Assembly: GCA_964020975.1 (NCBI GenBank)
Contig: OZ026629.1
Span: 51,506,631 to 51,570,630 of the forward strand
Direction of reading: 5' to 3'
DNA: 64,000 bases
Source of the DNA: Hermodice carunculata
Taxonomy: Eukaryota; Annelida; Polychaeta; Eunicida; Amphinomidae
Shown: positions 23,730 through 36,560 of the stretch, piece after piece
Layout of the letters: each line of letters opens with the position of its first letter
Position numbering within the stretch: position 1 is the first letter of the stretch
Program-made: the position numbers and the translations under genes
The notes under the pieces: generated by a model
Databases searched by the model: none
Seen by the model: only the letters and a program-made list of their open reading frames with translations
Told to the model about the DNA's origin: nothing

Positions 23730-24607
23730 TTAAGTCACTAAAGGTGATGCACTAGGAAGCCTCTATAAAAGTAGGACTTTGGGGTTCCTTACTTACTGTT
23801 TACAAGATATTAGGAAAATCATTTGAGACAGAAAAAAAAAGTTTCTTCTGCACTGCTCATTTAAATTTAACAGAAATAAAACATTTACATGTATAGCAAT
23901 ACTAGTACTGCAGGCAAAAAGTGTTTGCAGGTCCATCGTGCAAGGCCTCATACCTCCCCTCGGGGCACTCATGTTGAGGAGGAATTTCAGTCAGGACAGT
24001 TCAGTCTTGTACAGGAAGTGTTAGTATTTGATCAAACGGGAGATATGTAGTAGTGACCTTGCTTTTATATCATATAGGTGTATACGTATGAAATTCATAC
24101 TTGCACCTCATGATTTCCAGGAAAAAAGTTGTTGTGAAGGCTGTGTGGTGGTCACGATTGTCCAGGCCAGACTATGTGGATATTTCCATGGGTTTTGTCA
24201 AGCTTTCAGATTTCATTATTTGAGGCCTATGTGCACATGAACACCACTCTTTCTTCCTAGGAAGACTGCATATGAGTATACATATGTTTGGTTACTGTGA
24301 TTGATAAACCTGTGTATGCATATGTACCAAAGAATTCCCCAGGTTGATTTGATGCTGACTATTAGACTGAAAGAGTTAACATCCCAAATACATAATGTTT
24401 GCAAACTATTTCATTTCATCAAATGTGGAGGTTAAAGCATATGCATAATAACAGTATGAGGGGTTTAGGTTGAAAACCTTTATTCTTCTGTTGTGGCTGT
24501 AGATTAAAGTTCCAAAAGAACTTAGGAGATTAACCTGGATACATATCATGCTCTCCTATTGTTTGTACTTTTTACAAAGTGTTTCAGTTTGCACTCAGGT
24601 GACATGC

Positions 24608-24789
24608 CAGGGTTTTCCCCCAGGAAAAGTTAAAGCTTTACGTTTTTACCCAGGTCCAGCATTTTGTCTTTGTCCATCTGCTCCATCGAAGTAATTTGTG
24701 TTACCTTATTTTTGTCAAAATATAGCTTTCTGGGATTTTTATAAAGCTTTATTGTGCCAAAGAGCTATAAAGTTTCAGGGACGACCCTG
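24608..24789. mobile_element. CAGGG-ended MITE (182 bp)
   Basis: The left end is CAGGGTTTTCCCCCAGG; the right end read inverted is CAGGGTCGTCCCTGAAA. Internal TTTATAGCT and AAAGCTTTA blocks are shared, in reverse orientation, with a fragment starting near 4905. Flanking CATGC occurs on both sides. The hAT-like assignment is tentative. Confidence 0.55.
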
Positions 24790-25083
24790 TCATGCATATA
24801 TGGTGTAAATCAGAATTGACATGTAACTAAACAGAAATCCACAGCTGCATTGAACCTCTGAGTTAAGACCAACCTCAGTGATGTTGGTCATAACATCAGC
24901 AGTTCTAGGCAGCAATGGATCTCAGTTGAGTTACATGTCAAGATTTATTCAGAAGATCTTTGTTTACAAAACTAACACCAGATTAATTTACATCGTGAGC
25001 ATTGTGAATGACAAGCTTATCATGTTTACAGACCATAACACTGTGACCTGACTCAAGAGCCTTCTTGTATTGATTTTACACAG

Positions 25084-25475
25084 GTGCTTACACATATAAT
25101 GGTACAAGACCACCAGGACCACAGAATTTTGCAGCACGTCAACTGCGGCCTCAGGGATACATGCCTCGTCACCCATTTCCAGCCCAACCAGGGGTACAAG
25201 TCCCATTCATGGGCCCAGGCCCAACCCCTGGGGTAGCTGCGCCAGCAGTTGCTTACCCCAGCCCCCAGGGCTATCCACCTCAGTATTTTCCTCCGTATCA
25301 GCCAATGGGAGTGCCACCACAAGGGTGGAGTCCACAGACTGGACCCTACCCTCTGGAGTATGGGTCTCAATATGGACAAGGTTACTATCCAGGGCAATTT
25401 GGACCAGCAGTTGACCCCAGTGAATCTTGGAGTGGCTCTGAACGTAGCAAGTCATCAGAGAGGGTAAAGGGAAAG
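25084..25475 (+). CDS. SECISBP2L: SECISBP2L-like gene, Pro/Gly/Tyr/Gln-rich exon
   Basis: Acceptor GATTTTACACAG ends at 25083 and donor GTAAGG starts at 25476. Two bases complete a Gly codon and 130 codons follow, ending in phase 0. The peptide is strongly biased to Pro, Gly, Tyr and Gln (YPSPQGYPPQYFPPYQ, GSQYGQGYYPGQFGP) and ends in a Ser/Lys-rich segment, SWSGSERSKSSERVKGK. Human SECISBP2L has a comparable Pro/Tyr-rich stretch here, and the family keeps composition better than sequence. Such composition suggests an intrinsically disordered region, possibly prone to condensation, which is inference. An internal in-frame donor at 25464 would drop four residues (VKGK). Confidence 0.87.
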
Positions 25476-25564
25476 GTAAGGATTATTATTGCTGTCACAT
25501 TGATCACACTTATAACTGTTTGTTCATTTTGAATATTCATAAAATTGTGCAAAATATTTTACAG

Positions 25565-25585
25565 GGAATCGAGAACATAAATGAA
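25565..25585 (+). CDS. SECISBP2L: Candidate 21-nt microexon of the SECISBP2L-like gene
   Basis: AAAATATTTTACAG ends at 25564 and a perfect GTGAGT donor starts at 25586. The 21 nt between encode GIENINE with no stop, in phase 0 at both edges. The upstream exon ends in phase 0 and the next confident exon starts in phase 0, so inclusion or skipping keeps the frame. The intervening intron would be only 89 nt, against many kilobases elsewhere in this gene. The human counterpart peptide is not something I can match, so support is purely structural. Confidence 0.5.
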
Positions 25586-26755
25586 GTGAGTATGGCTGGC
25601 TCATGTACCTGCAATATGGGGTGTTCATATTAGCTGCGTTTATGCTTCAGCTGAGATCATTCAACTCTTACCAAAGTAGCAACTATAGAATTAATTATGG
25701 TTTCAAAAGTTACAGTCATGTACAATAAACACACGCAGAGTGGGAGATCAGGAGTCATCCTGTGTTTGGAATAAATATTCTGTCTTCCCACAAATGCTAG
25801 TAACACCATGAGCTTTCTGTTATATACTATAAAAATTGTATTCATTTGCTTATAATTGTTGAGAAAACAGCATTTTATTTTACCAGCCATGTATATGTGA
25901 CACATACATAAATGGTTATCAAACTGCAATGTGTACATAGAATAACTAGCAGACGTGGCAAAAACGAAAACAAACAAAAATGTCCCACTGTTTTTTTGTT
26001 GTGTTTGTTTTTCGGTTATAATGCCCCATAGTTGCTTCCTCTGTTATGAATGGGTTCCCTATGTTTAGGTCAAAACAACTACCAAGAAAGAAAATTTGTA
26101 GAAACATTTTCTGTCATGTATGTTGAACATGCTTTCGCACGGAAATGTCCAAGACATGAAATTATTCATATTTTAAATGCAACATCTGAGGTTGTAAAAG
26201 AGAAGGTACATACTCAGGGTTATTTTGTTTTTTCACAATATACAAAGAAATATTTCATTGATAATCAAAAAATGCCTTGCAGCATTCAAAATTACTATAT
26301 CCGTAATGCAAATTGATTTGTTTGATTCCAAATAATTTCTCCTTCACCTGTGTAAGTCTTATCAGTCACATGGTCACTTTTGATCATATGATTATTTACT
26401 TCTAGGGTGGTACCCATAATAGCAGTCTGTCAAAGATCCTAATGTGTGTCAGCCTGACCAAACTATAATTTTTTTTTCTGTTCACCTGACAATTGTTACT
26501 TTGTATGTCTTCATATATTGTATGTATCTAATGTTATAATTTGTTTAAGGTAATTTGGCTGAATAAAAAAAATCCTGAATCTTGATTCCTAAAATTCTGT
26601 TGAGAGTAATGCATGTACTGTAAAATAAAAAGAAAAAGAAAAAAAAAAAAAAAAGAGAAAACAACAGTTTCCAACTAAAAAAGATTTGCTTCACAGCAAA
26701 TCTGTGTGGGTGCCTTCAAAATGAGAACAGTTTGAAATGTTACTGTTTGCCATTG
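25586..26755. other. Intron 3, proximal part, no gene recognised
   Basis: AT-rich, with a poly-A tract near 26626-26655. An 88-codon open frame at 26050-26316 has no recognised domain and no good splice context. Nothing else supported. Confidence 0.5.
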
Positions 26756-26759
26756 TTCA

Positions 26760-27620
26760 ACATAATGTAAATTTTTTGCGTTTTAATCTAATTTGCATAA
26801 ATTAAAATGCTACAACTTTGGCTCTTGGTTCATTAGATGTGGCCATGTCACTAACTTATAAACTAAAGTTTGAATGACACCGCTGTCTATAATAGTTTTG
26901 AACATATTCAAAGATTTTGATTATGTGTATTTGCATGAATTAAAAGCCTACAACTTTTGTTTTTGGTTCATTGCATGTGGCTGTGTCACAAAACCTACAA
27001 ATTGAAGTTGGAATGATACCTCTATCTATAATTCAAATGTAGTTTTGAAGCTATTTAAGATTTAAATTTTGTGTATTCACCTAATTTGGATAAATTAAAA
27101 TTCTACAACTTGGTTCATGGTTCATTGGATGTGGCCATGTCACAAAATTGAAGTTGGAACTGCACCTCTATCTATAATAGTTTTGAAGCTATTCTAGGTT
27201 TTAAATTTTGCATATTTACCTAATGTGCATACATCAAAATCTTGCAGCTTTGGTTCATGGTTCATTGGATGCGGCTTTGCTATATATATAACTTACAAAT
27301 TGAAGTTGGAATTGCACCTGTATCTGTAATAGTATTGTAGATGTTCAGCTCTGAAATTTTTCAGTACCTCAAATTTGCGTAAATTGGAATGGCACCCGTA
27401 TCTGTAATAGTATTGGAGCTATTCAGCTCTGAAATTTTTCAGTGCCTCAGATATGCTTAAATTAAAATCCTGCAACTTTCGTCCATGGTTCATTGGCTGC
27501 AGCTTTGCCACAAATCTATAAATTGAAGTTTGAATGGCACTGCATCTATACTAGTTTTGGAGATACTCATCTTTGAAATTTTTTAAGGGCCTCTAATTGG
27601 CATAATTTAAATTTCAACCT
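26760..27620 (+). repeat. Minisatellite of about 110-150-bp degenerate units
   Basis: Five to seven units repeat 'AAATTAAAAT.CTACAACTTTGG', 'TTGGTTCATTGGATGTGGCCATGTC' (in pieces), 'AATTGAAGTTGGAATGGCACC' and 'TATCTATAATAGTTTTG'. Anchors at about 26810, 26948, 27101, 27242 and 27470. No nuclear-receptor motif, unlike neighbouring repeats. Non-coding. Confidence 0.8.
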
Positions 27621-27772
27621 AGACATATAGAAAGAATTCCAGAAAAACAAAATGTCTGTGTTGGCATACAGACATAAAAAGAATTCTTGAAAAAAAACAA
27701 TATGTTTGGGTTAGCACTGAGGCATAATTTCATTAAACGAAGTAGAACTGAGTTTTTTTAGGGAAAAACATG

Positions 27773-28759
27773 ATGCATCCCCTGAGCAGGCAACTCTGGC
27801 CAGAAGCCATCCCTCCAAGAGGGCCACCATTCTTCTGCAGAAAGTTTGACCTTGACCTTTGACCTCAAAGACTGCAAATTTAAGGGAATGTCAGTTGGGT
27901 AAATAATGAGAAAGTCTGATGGACTTCAACCATACCTATTCGAAAATGTGGCAGGGAAACCATTTTATTTTGCAAGGCATTGTGACCTTGACCTTTGACC
28001 TGAAAGTGATCCAAAATCAGGTGCAAACAATTCACACAATCTATTGAGTATCTGTACCAAAAGTTTCAAGTGAATCTGGCTTACAGTTTTGAAGAAGTCA
28101 AAATGTAAACTACCACTGCAGACCCCATTGACTAACATGGTAATCAATAGGAATGCAAAAATTACCCCCCCCCCCCCAAAAAAAAAAAACAGAAAACAAA
28201 AACAAAAAGAAAAAAACATTAAAATCCAAAAATCATTGGAGCATGACCATTCAAACGTAGTTGGTAGATACCTACCGGGTGTACATCCCTACCAAGTTTG
28301 AAGTGAATTTGGCCAATCATTTTGGAGAAGTTGAAAATGTGAATTAGCATTGCAGTCCCCATTGACTTACATAGTAATCAGCAGGAATGTATGCAGTTTG
28401 ACCTTTCAAGGTGACTCGGGTTTAAAATAAACCATACAAATTGAAAGCCCATAGGTACTTTCCTATTAATGTGTAATAGTAACCTTGGGCCTACAATGCA
28501 CCATTAAGAACATAGGCAGTGAAAATTGCTGAGTCAGCCAAAAAAATGCGTCAAGGATTTGACCTTGACTTTTGGCCTCAAGGTTATACATGTATATGAT
28601 TATTTTGTAAAAAAAAATTCCCAGAGCCGTAGATTATGTGTACCAAATTAAGAGGCAAATAGGTCAAATGGGGACAGAAATATAAGGAAAATAAGATACA
28701 CGGCGGAGACGGCGGACGAGACTAAACACTACATGCATCCCCTCCTACAGGGGATGCAT
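27773..28759 (-). repeat. Hairpin-headed dispersed element, minus orientation
   Basis: Reading on the minus strand, it opens with a perfect 11-bp stem (ATGCATCCCCT at 28733-28743 with its complement at 28749-28759, 5-nt loop). A leader GTCTCGTCCGCCGTCTCCGC follows, the same hairpin-then-CCGTCC layout as other repeats here. GATGCATCCCCTGAGCAGG near 27776 marks the other side. Inside are TGACCTTGACCTTTGACC at 27847-27864 and 27983-28000. Non-coding. Confidence 0.65.
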
Positions 28760-29742
28760 AATAAGAATTTGTTCCCACATTTCTGTAGCTATTTTAGATA
28801 ATGCTGTCTGATCAAAGAAATTGTCACAATTTTAGATTTTTAATATCACTTGTCATGGCCTTATAAAAAATTTATACTGTACATGTTTACAGCTAAACAA
28901 GAAAAATGATATTTGACTGGTTCTAGAGTTAGAATTCTGTGTACAAAGGGATACCATTGAAATAAACTGTTTAAATGGTGAGGCAGTAGCCAAAATTTAA
29001 GGGATCCCCCCCCCCCCCATATTGTTTTGTTCTGCAACATGTAGTCTTGAAACTAGATGTACCGATGGTGCCTCAATGTTATGTGGCGAAGCATGGAATC
29101 ATCATGATAGCAGAATTATACAAGTGTCTGTCACTAAATTAGGAAGGCATGTCAGTCAGCAGATTTGTTGAGAGATTATGCTCAAGTCCCTTGCATGAAC
29201 CAAGGCATAAGACGGGGATTTACCTTGGGCATGCTCAAGCTGTTGGTATGTCCCATTCTCCTCTTCAAAACCAAATTACATGGTGTGAGTGGCAGCCCAT
29301 AAAAATCAACAAGTGTTATTGATTTGGAGATGGCTATGATACATGTACATTCTAAATTAAGTACGTGTACTTTAATTGATTTAAAGGGAAAGGGTTAAAG
29401 CAGCAGCAAAGCACATGTGAATTACAAATAACACAGTCATATGAACCAACATTGTTTTGTCAATATGCTTGTATTTCTGTATGATTGTTACCATTTGGTC
29501 AAGACTGGCTAGGGATGTAAAGTCACAGTGGAATGGAACAGAATTTTAGAAATAAACTTTATGTGACAGTGTACAGATATGATGTGCAAGTTTTGCCAAG
29601 TTCATCTGAGGCAAATCTGGCCAGTCTTTCAGTTTTTCTGATCAGCATAAAATACTTGTGTATCAAGTCACTGTGCAAGTGAAGGCAGCAGAAAGGACCA
29701 TTATGCAGGTGATCATGTCTGTTTGACAACTGTGATGTTATT
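28760..29742. other. Intron 3 stretch, no feature recognised
   Basis: A C-run lies near 29007-29018. No exon, transposase or tandem array recognised. Confidence 0.5.
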
Positions 29743-30420
29743 AGTCCCCCACTGGGGACTTAGGTTTGCACTGGGTCCTTCCGTCCGTCCTTCTGGCAAA
29801 GCATGTCTGGCCAGTATTTTTTATGCTGTAACACCTACACCTACCAATTTAGTAGGTGCAGGGATGAGAATTGGTTGCCATTTGGCAACTTTCAGCCAAA
29901 ATTGCGCTTCTCCCACAAAACAGAATGTTCTCAGTTTGGTCTAATTTCTTCAAAACTGTTTAATTCCAGGGGTGGGGTATAGAAGGTTGCCAAATTGGTC
30001 CTGGAGTAGCCAAAATGCACTCGGATCATTCTCATCCCTGTAGGTGGATACTTCATGGGGTAGGGGTGTGTTGCGCATCAACATTAGGTCGCTGTGACCT
30101 TGAACCTTGACCTGTGACCCCCTTCAAGTTTTAGCTTGTCCAAGCCATATTTCGTATACCATTACACCTTAGGTACCAGATTTGGTGGGTGAATACTTTA
30201 TGGGTTAGGGGTGTGATGTGCACCAAAATTGGGTCATTGTGACTCTTGACCTTTGACCCCATAAAGATTTAGCCTGTCCGAGCTATATTTCCTGTACCGC
30301 AACACCTACAACTAACCTCAGCTACCAAATTTGGTGTGTGGACCTTTCATATGATAGGGGTGTGTTGTGCACCAAAATTGGATCACTGGGACTTTTGACC
30401 TTAGATGTTGCTATGCAAAC
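29743..30420 (+). repeat. Hairpin-headed minisatellite element, copy 2
   Basis: The head is a perfect 7-bp stem AGTCCCC / GGGGACT (29743-29760). The leader CCTTCCGTCCGTCCTTCTGG follows, then about four units of the family described at 18050-18760. A 182-bp MITE has split the first unit at 29859-30040. Confidence 0.8.
29859..30040. mobile_element. CAGGGATGAGAAT-ended MITE inserted in a tandem repeat (182 bp)
   Basis: Ends are CAGGGATGAGAAT and, inverted, CAGGGATGAGAAT, perfect over 13 bp. TAGGTG is present on both sides (29853-29858 and 30041-30046). Removing the insert and one TAGGTG restores the repeat unit seen at 18150. The CAGGG ends suggest hAT, although hAT usually duplicates 8 bp. No ORF. 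Confidence 0.8.
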
Positions 30421-30424
30421 TTGA

Positions 30425-31566
30425 TCTTGTTTAAGCTCAGCTCATAAGTCGGCCGAGGCTATAGTATGGTCTGTTGTCTGTAATTCACATTTTGGACTTC
30501 TCCAAAACTTTTTCAGCCAGATTCACATGACACTTGGTAGGGATGTACCTTATGTCTCTACCAACTTTGACCAAATGGTCGTAGTCCAATGATTTTTTTT
30601 TTTTTTTTTTTTGCAAAATCTTAAAAAATCATCAAAACTGTCTAGCCAATTGCTTCAAATGAAATTGCACAGGGACACTTCTGGGGATCCCTAGACCTTA
30701 ACTTGTTCAAAAGTTGGTGCTGCAATTTTTTGTATTTTTTTAATGAATTTTTGTGTGTTCAGGCTATTTTCCTCTTCCTCTCTAGAACAGTTACTGACAT
30801 TGTTCAGGAACATAGTGGACATGTAGCTTGTGGGAAGGGTTAACAAAGTTGTTCAGTAAGTAGTGATACTGTAGATCCCTCATTTTTAATGAATTTTTCA
30901 ATTCAGGTACTTGTCAGTTAATGCATGTAATCCTATTGATCACAATAAGTCTATGGGGATTGCAATGGAACTTCACATTTTCGAAATTCGTTTCCATAAC
31001 TGTTGATCAGATCCACTTCAAACTTTGTGGGAATGTACCTTGGGTGGGTCTGTACCAAATTAGTTCAAATGGTCACGCTCCAATTGATTTTATATCTTTA
31101 ATGAATTTTTTTGTTTAGTTTTTTTGGCAAAATCCTAAAAAAAGCTTTGTCTGTAAAACTGCTAAGCCAATTACTTTGAATTTGCATGGGGACACTTCTG
31201 GGCACCCGCAGACCTTAATTTTTTCAACAGGTGATGCTGCAATTTTCATGAATTTTTGTGTGTTTTCCCTATTTTTCAATTTCTCCATGACTGCCACTCA
31301 GGTTGATCTCAATCTTGGTGGAAGTATAGTATGTGGGAGGCTGAAACAAAGTGGGGGTACTCTGTATCCCTGATTTTTAACAATTTATTTTCAACTTGGC
31401 TCCTTGTCAGTTAATGCATACCTTCCTATTGATTCCCATGCAAGTCAATGGGATTTGCAATGGAAACACTTTACTTCCTCTCCCAAGTCCTCATCACCTA
31501 GACTACTGTGGGACTTAATTGAGTGTCAAGGTCAGCTGAGGACGGGCTGTTCACACAGCTCTCTTG
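30425..31566 (+). repeat. Dispersed element with two internal units and CTCTTG tail
   Basis: Starts near AAGCTCAGCTCATAAGTCGG and ends in the tail hairpin (about 31545-31560) plus CTCTTG. Two internal units of about 500 bp share 'CAGATTCACATGACACTTGG/CAGATCCACTTCAAACTTTG', 'ATGTACCTTGGGTGGGTCT' and 'GGGGACACTTCTGGG'. The family also occurs at 2340-2780, 8880-9094 and 46445-47010. Confidence 0.65.
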
Positions 31567-32677
<1,111 letters not shown>

Positions 32678-32679
32678 TA

Positions 32680-33650
32680 TGCTGTGGTGTCACTGGTGGT
32701 GTTATTGGAAATAATATCATAGGTATCAAAAACCACATTTAATTTATTGATGTAATAATAAATTGAGATGGGAAAACAAAATTTACGCCAATTATGTGTT
32801 ATGCCAACAGTCAATTTTAAAAGTATTATGAGTGATCTTGACCTATTTTCAAGGTCATTGAGCACTAGTAAAGGACACTAAATTCTGCCCATGGCATGAC
32901 AAATGGCATGTTCGATTGCCTGGGACAAAAATCATGTCTAGGCTATACATGTAATTCCTTTACTGTGTGATTTAAATTAATGAAACTTACTACATCTATG
33001 TATCTATACATGACGGGATGTCGTGTACCAAAAGGAGGTCACTAGGTCAAGTATCTGGGTCACAGTGATATATCCTTGTAAAATCGTGTCTGGGCTATTT
33101 TTCCTTTACTATTTTGCTTAGTGTCATGAAACTTGACACATACATATATCGTGACCTAAAGGTGTGTCATGAAACAAAAGTAGGTCTCTAGGTCAAGTGT
33201 GTGCTCTATTCTATTTGTGCCCGGGCTATAACTCTCTTGTTCTTCAACTTAGATTTATGAAATTTTACACACAGGTGCATCTGGACATAAGGGTATGTCA
33301 TGTACCAAAAGTAGGTCACTAGGTCAAGTGTCTGGGGGACAGTGACATATGAAATTGTGTCTGAGCTATAACTCCTTTACTATTTTATTTAATTTAATTT
33401 CATGAAACTTGACACATATCTTGACCTTAACGTGTGTCATGAAACACAAATAGGTCCCTAGGTCAAGTATCTGGGTCATGGTGATACATTTATGTAAAAG
33501 TACATTACACTTCATGCCTAGGCTGTAATTCTGTTGTCCTTTGACTTTGAATCATGAAACTTTACACACCTATGTATTTGGACACAAAAGTGTGTCATGC
33601 ATAAAAGTAGGTCACTAGGTCAAGTATCTGAGTCATGGTGCTAGCCTGTT
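32680..33650 (+). repeat. Minisatellite element with AGGTCACTAGGTCAAGT units
   Basis: Units of about 140-150 bp share 'CATGAAACTT.ACACA', 'TGTGTCATG.A.CAAAAGTAGG', 'TAGGTCACTAGGTCAAGT.TCTGGGTCA' and 'GGCTATAACTC'. Four units are visible from about 32930. The direct half-sites AGGTCACTAGGTCA have a two-base spacer. Non-coding. Confidence 0.75.
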
Positions 33651-33653
33651 TTT

Positions 33654-33920
33654 AAGGGTCTGACCCATATGGGGACCCTTTATGTTTTTGGGTTGTCAGT
33701 CCGTCCAGATGTCCATCTGGATTTCCGTCCGTCCGGATGTGCACATTATCGTCACTGCGATATCTACAGAATGCCTCCTTGTATTTTGGTCAAATTTGGC
33801 AGTATGCTTATATTACCTGGCAAGATGAACTAATTAGATTCTGGTGTCACCATAACCTAATTTGAGCAAATGGCAGACCCTTAAGTCAAAGCTTTGCGTT
33901 GAAGCTATGTCTAATTATTG
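33654..33920 (+). repeat. Hairpin-headed dispersed repeat, copy related to 3340-3560
   Basis: Perfect 7-bp head stem AAGGGTC (33654-33660) / GACCCTT (33674-33680). It is followed by repeated GTCCGTCC and GATGTCCATCTGG leader motifs and then the body shared with 3340-3560. Confidence 0.75.
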
Positions 33921-34835
33921 ACTACAGTCCTTCTAAAATGCAACCTGTGATTAGCAAGGTTATACATAAGATGAGTGGGGGCATGGATCCAGCAATTTTC
34001 GATTGCCTTTTAATTTTCACATGCTGCATTATTAACAAAGCTTCCTATTTGTGTGTTACCTCTGTAAATTATGGAAAATTTACACATGTTCACAGGGTGG
34101 AAGCCATGATGAACACACTGTAACAAGACCCTTGATTGGCTCATTTTTGTATGACTTAATTGACCGATCGGGTGATGTGTTGGTTGCCAGACCACATGGT
34201 CACGCAACTGTAAGAAAGATTGTGACGGTGTGCACACTTGATGTGCATTACAAGGAGACCCACTTCTGATTTGAAAATTTTTTGTTTGAATTTAAAACAC
34301 TGTTTATTGCAAGGAACCTGCCAATACTGTATGTGCATATTGACTACGATGTACCCATGGCATTCATGCTATAGGTAGGCATACGCAAACCATGTCCATC
34401 CCATTAGAGGCAACGGGAAAGAGGATCCTAAAACTAATGCAACTATTTATCTTTATTAAATTTTACCTGGGATAGTGACTCCTATAGTCCCAGAAAGTAC
34501 ACTGTATTTTTTACCGTAAGTCACCCATGTAAATAGTTTACTTTTTAATTTGTATTTTTAATATTTTGCCAGTTTCACTGTTAACAGTAGTAGCTAAAAT
34601 TGTGGTAAAAAATTGACATATTTTTGCGAATTTGCAAGCTACAATAAACGGCAAATGGTTCAGCTAGGCCTTTGTGTATTGATGAAAAAATGCGATGTTT
34701 ATTGTATCAAGTTATATTCAGACGAGTGGATTTTGCATACGGGCAAATGGATTTTGAAATTTACTTCCCCTGCGGACAAGTAATGGTTAAAAAAATCATT
34801 TGAGTGCTGCAACCTGTTGAGAAAGAATAAGGCTA

Positions 34836-35354
34836 ACAATACCAAATATACCACAAATGTTAATCATATATAAAAGATTGATATTGTATAATATGGATGG
34901 CCTTGACCTACTTTATCAACGTCATGGAATGCTTGTATTTCATGAAATGATTTTCTTAAGGAAGTAGGTCAAGATCATCCATATGATGCAGTATCAATCT
35001 TCCATATAAATGATAAACATTTTCAGTTTGTTCAGTGGATGACACTGTTAGTATTTTTCAATTTTTGAAGAATGTTTGCATGTTTTCACTTTTCTTTTTT
35101 GTCCCAGACTAAAAGTTGGATCCTCTTCAGACTTAATGGGAATGTATGTGGACTTGATCTCCACCAAATTTGTTCTTCTCTTTTTCTGATTTTTATCAAA
35201 TTACCAAAATTTGGAAAAATTGGTAAGGGAATATATGTTCATGTTAGCAACAGTGCTCTTAAACAAAGGTAACTGTGATATTCTGAAGTTCACAGGACCA
35301 CTTCAGTCTGTGCATGTAATGTCAGCTGAGCACAGGACTGTCACAGTCCTCTTT
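34836..35354. repeat. Inverted pair of AGGTCA-type units and a hairpin/CTCTTT tail
   Basis: The arm at about 34850-34913 is repeated in inverted orientation at about 34963-35022, with roughly 50 nt between. The arms carry GACCTAC and its complement. Downstream, sequence matching 46740-46990 leads to a tail hairpin AGGACTG TCA CAGTCCT (35334-35350) and then CTTT. Non-coding foldback structure. Confidence 0.65.
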
Positions 35355-36200
35355 ATTTAGCTCTGCTGACCATAGGTCGCAGAGATTATACATCACTCAT
35401 GTTAGCACATCCATCCGTAAACATTTTTTTTTGTCATGGTAGCATCTGCAGTTTTAAAGTTAGCCCCTTGAAATGTTTTGGATGTATTGTGTGCATAAAA
35501 AACTGGGTTCCATTTATTGTTGGTGGTGCTATCTAGTGGATTACATAGTGCAAGGGCCAAAAAGGGAAAAATTGAAAATGTTCTGATGAGTTTAATATTA
35601 ATGGGTCCTTATGAAATTTTGTGGAAATGCTCTGGAGGTGATTATGTGTAACTGAAAATACTAGTGGTGCCACCTTTAGGTGAATGGGAAATGTGACTTA
35701 TTACTTGGTAAAATTTATGAAATTCATTATCTTGAGAAATTGTAAGATTATTTTCACCAAATGTACAACAAATGTGTATCATGTGTGGAAGTTGAATATT
35801 ACATTAGATGAGTGACCTTGACCAACTTTCTCAAGGTCACAAAGGTTATTACTTGGTAAAATTTATGAAATTCATTATCTTGAGAAATTGTAAGATTAAT
35901 TTTACCAAATGTACAACAAATGTGTATCATGTGTGGAAGTTGAATATTACATTAGATGAATGACCTTGACCAACTTTCTCAAGGTCACAGAGGGAATACA
36001 TGCAGAAACTTTTTCGTTGTGATAGTCATAACATCTGAATTTGTGGACATACTCCCATATAGCAGAACAGGGATATAGACAAAAGTCTATGAGATATGGA
36101 TTCATGGTGGTACCACTGGCAGTGATTATTGGAACTAAGATCACAGGTATAAAAAACGCATTAAATTCATTATTGTTATAATAAATTGAAACAGAACTAC
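35355..36200 (+). repeat. Hairpin-headed dispersed element with recent 148-bp tandem duplication
   Basis: The head TTTAGCTCTGCTGACCATAG with stem CTCTGC (35361-35366) / GCAGAG (35379-35384) matches 62669. The GGTGGTGCTATCT module follows. Two nearly identical 148-bp units, 35698-35845 and 35846-35993, each carry GTGACCTTGACCAACTTTCT and CAAGGTCAC. They differ at only a few positions, so the duplication is young. Confidence 0.75.
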
Positions 36201-36560
36201 AATTCAGGGGAACAAAATCATTTTTTAAAAGTAGCTTTCCTAATAGCTCACATGAATCATTTTTGGAGAGTTATTCACAGCTGGCCCCTAATTTCCAAAT
36301 GTGAAGGCCTGCATTCACTGGTACAACCAAAGTCAGAATAAGTGGGTCAATGTTTCAGTGTATGTTTTAAGTGTACATGCATTGATTATGGAAGTTTTCA
36401 ACTTTTTTAATGCCAATTGGTGCATATTTTGTCAGTCATGATGATCCTGCAGTTACTGTTTGACAAGTTGCCAGTAGCTTACAATTTCCAAGAAGCTTTC
36501 AGCCTACCTAGTAATTATAATGTTTCATTGCTTATATAAGTCTCAGTGCCCTGTCATTTT

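Noticed and set aside
26050-26316. 88-codon open frame in intron 3
   Set aside because: No recognised domain, and the flanks lack credible splice sites in the right phase.
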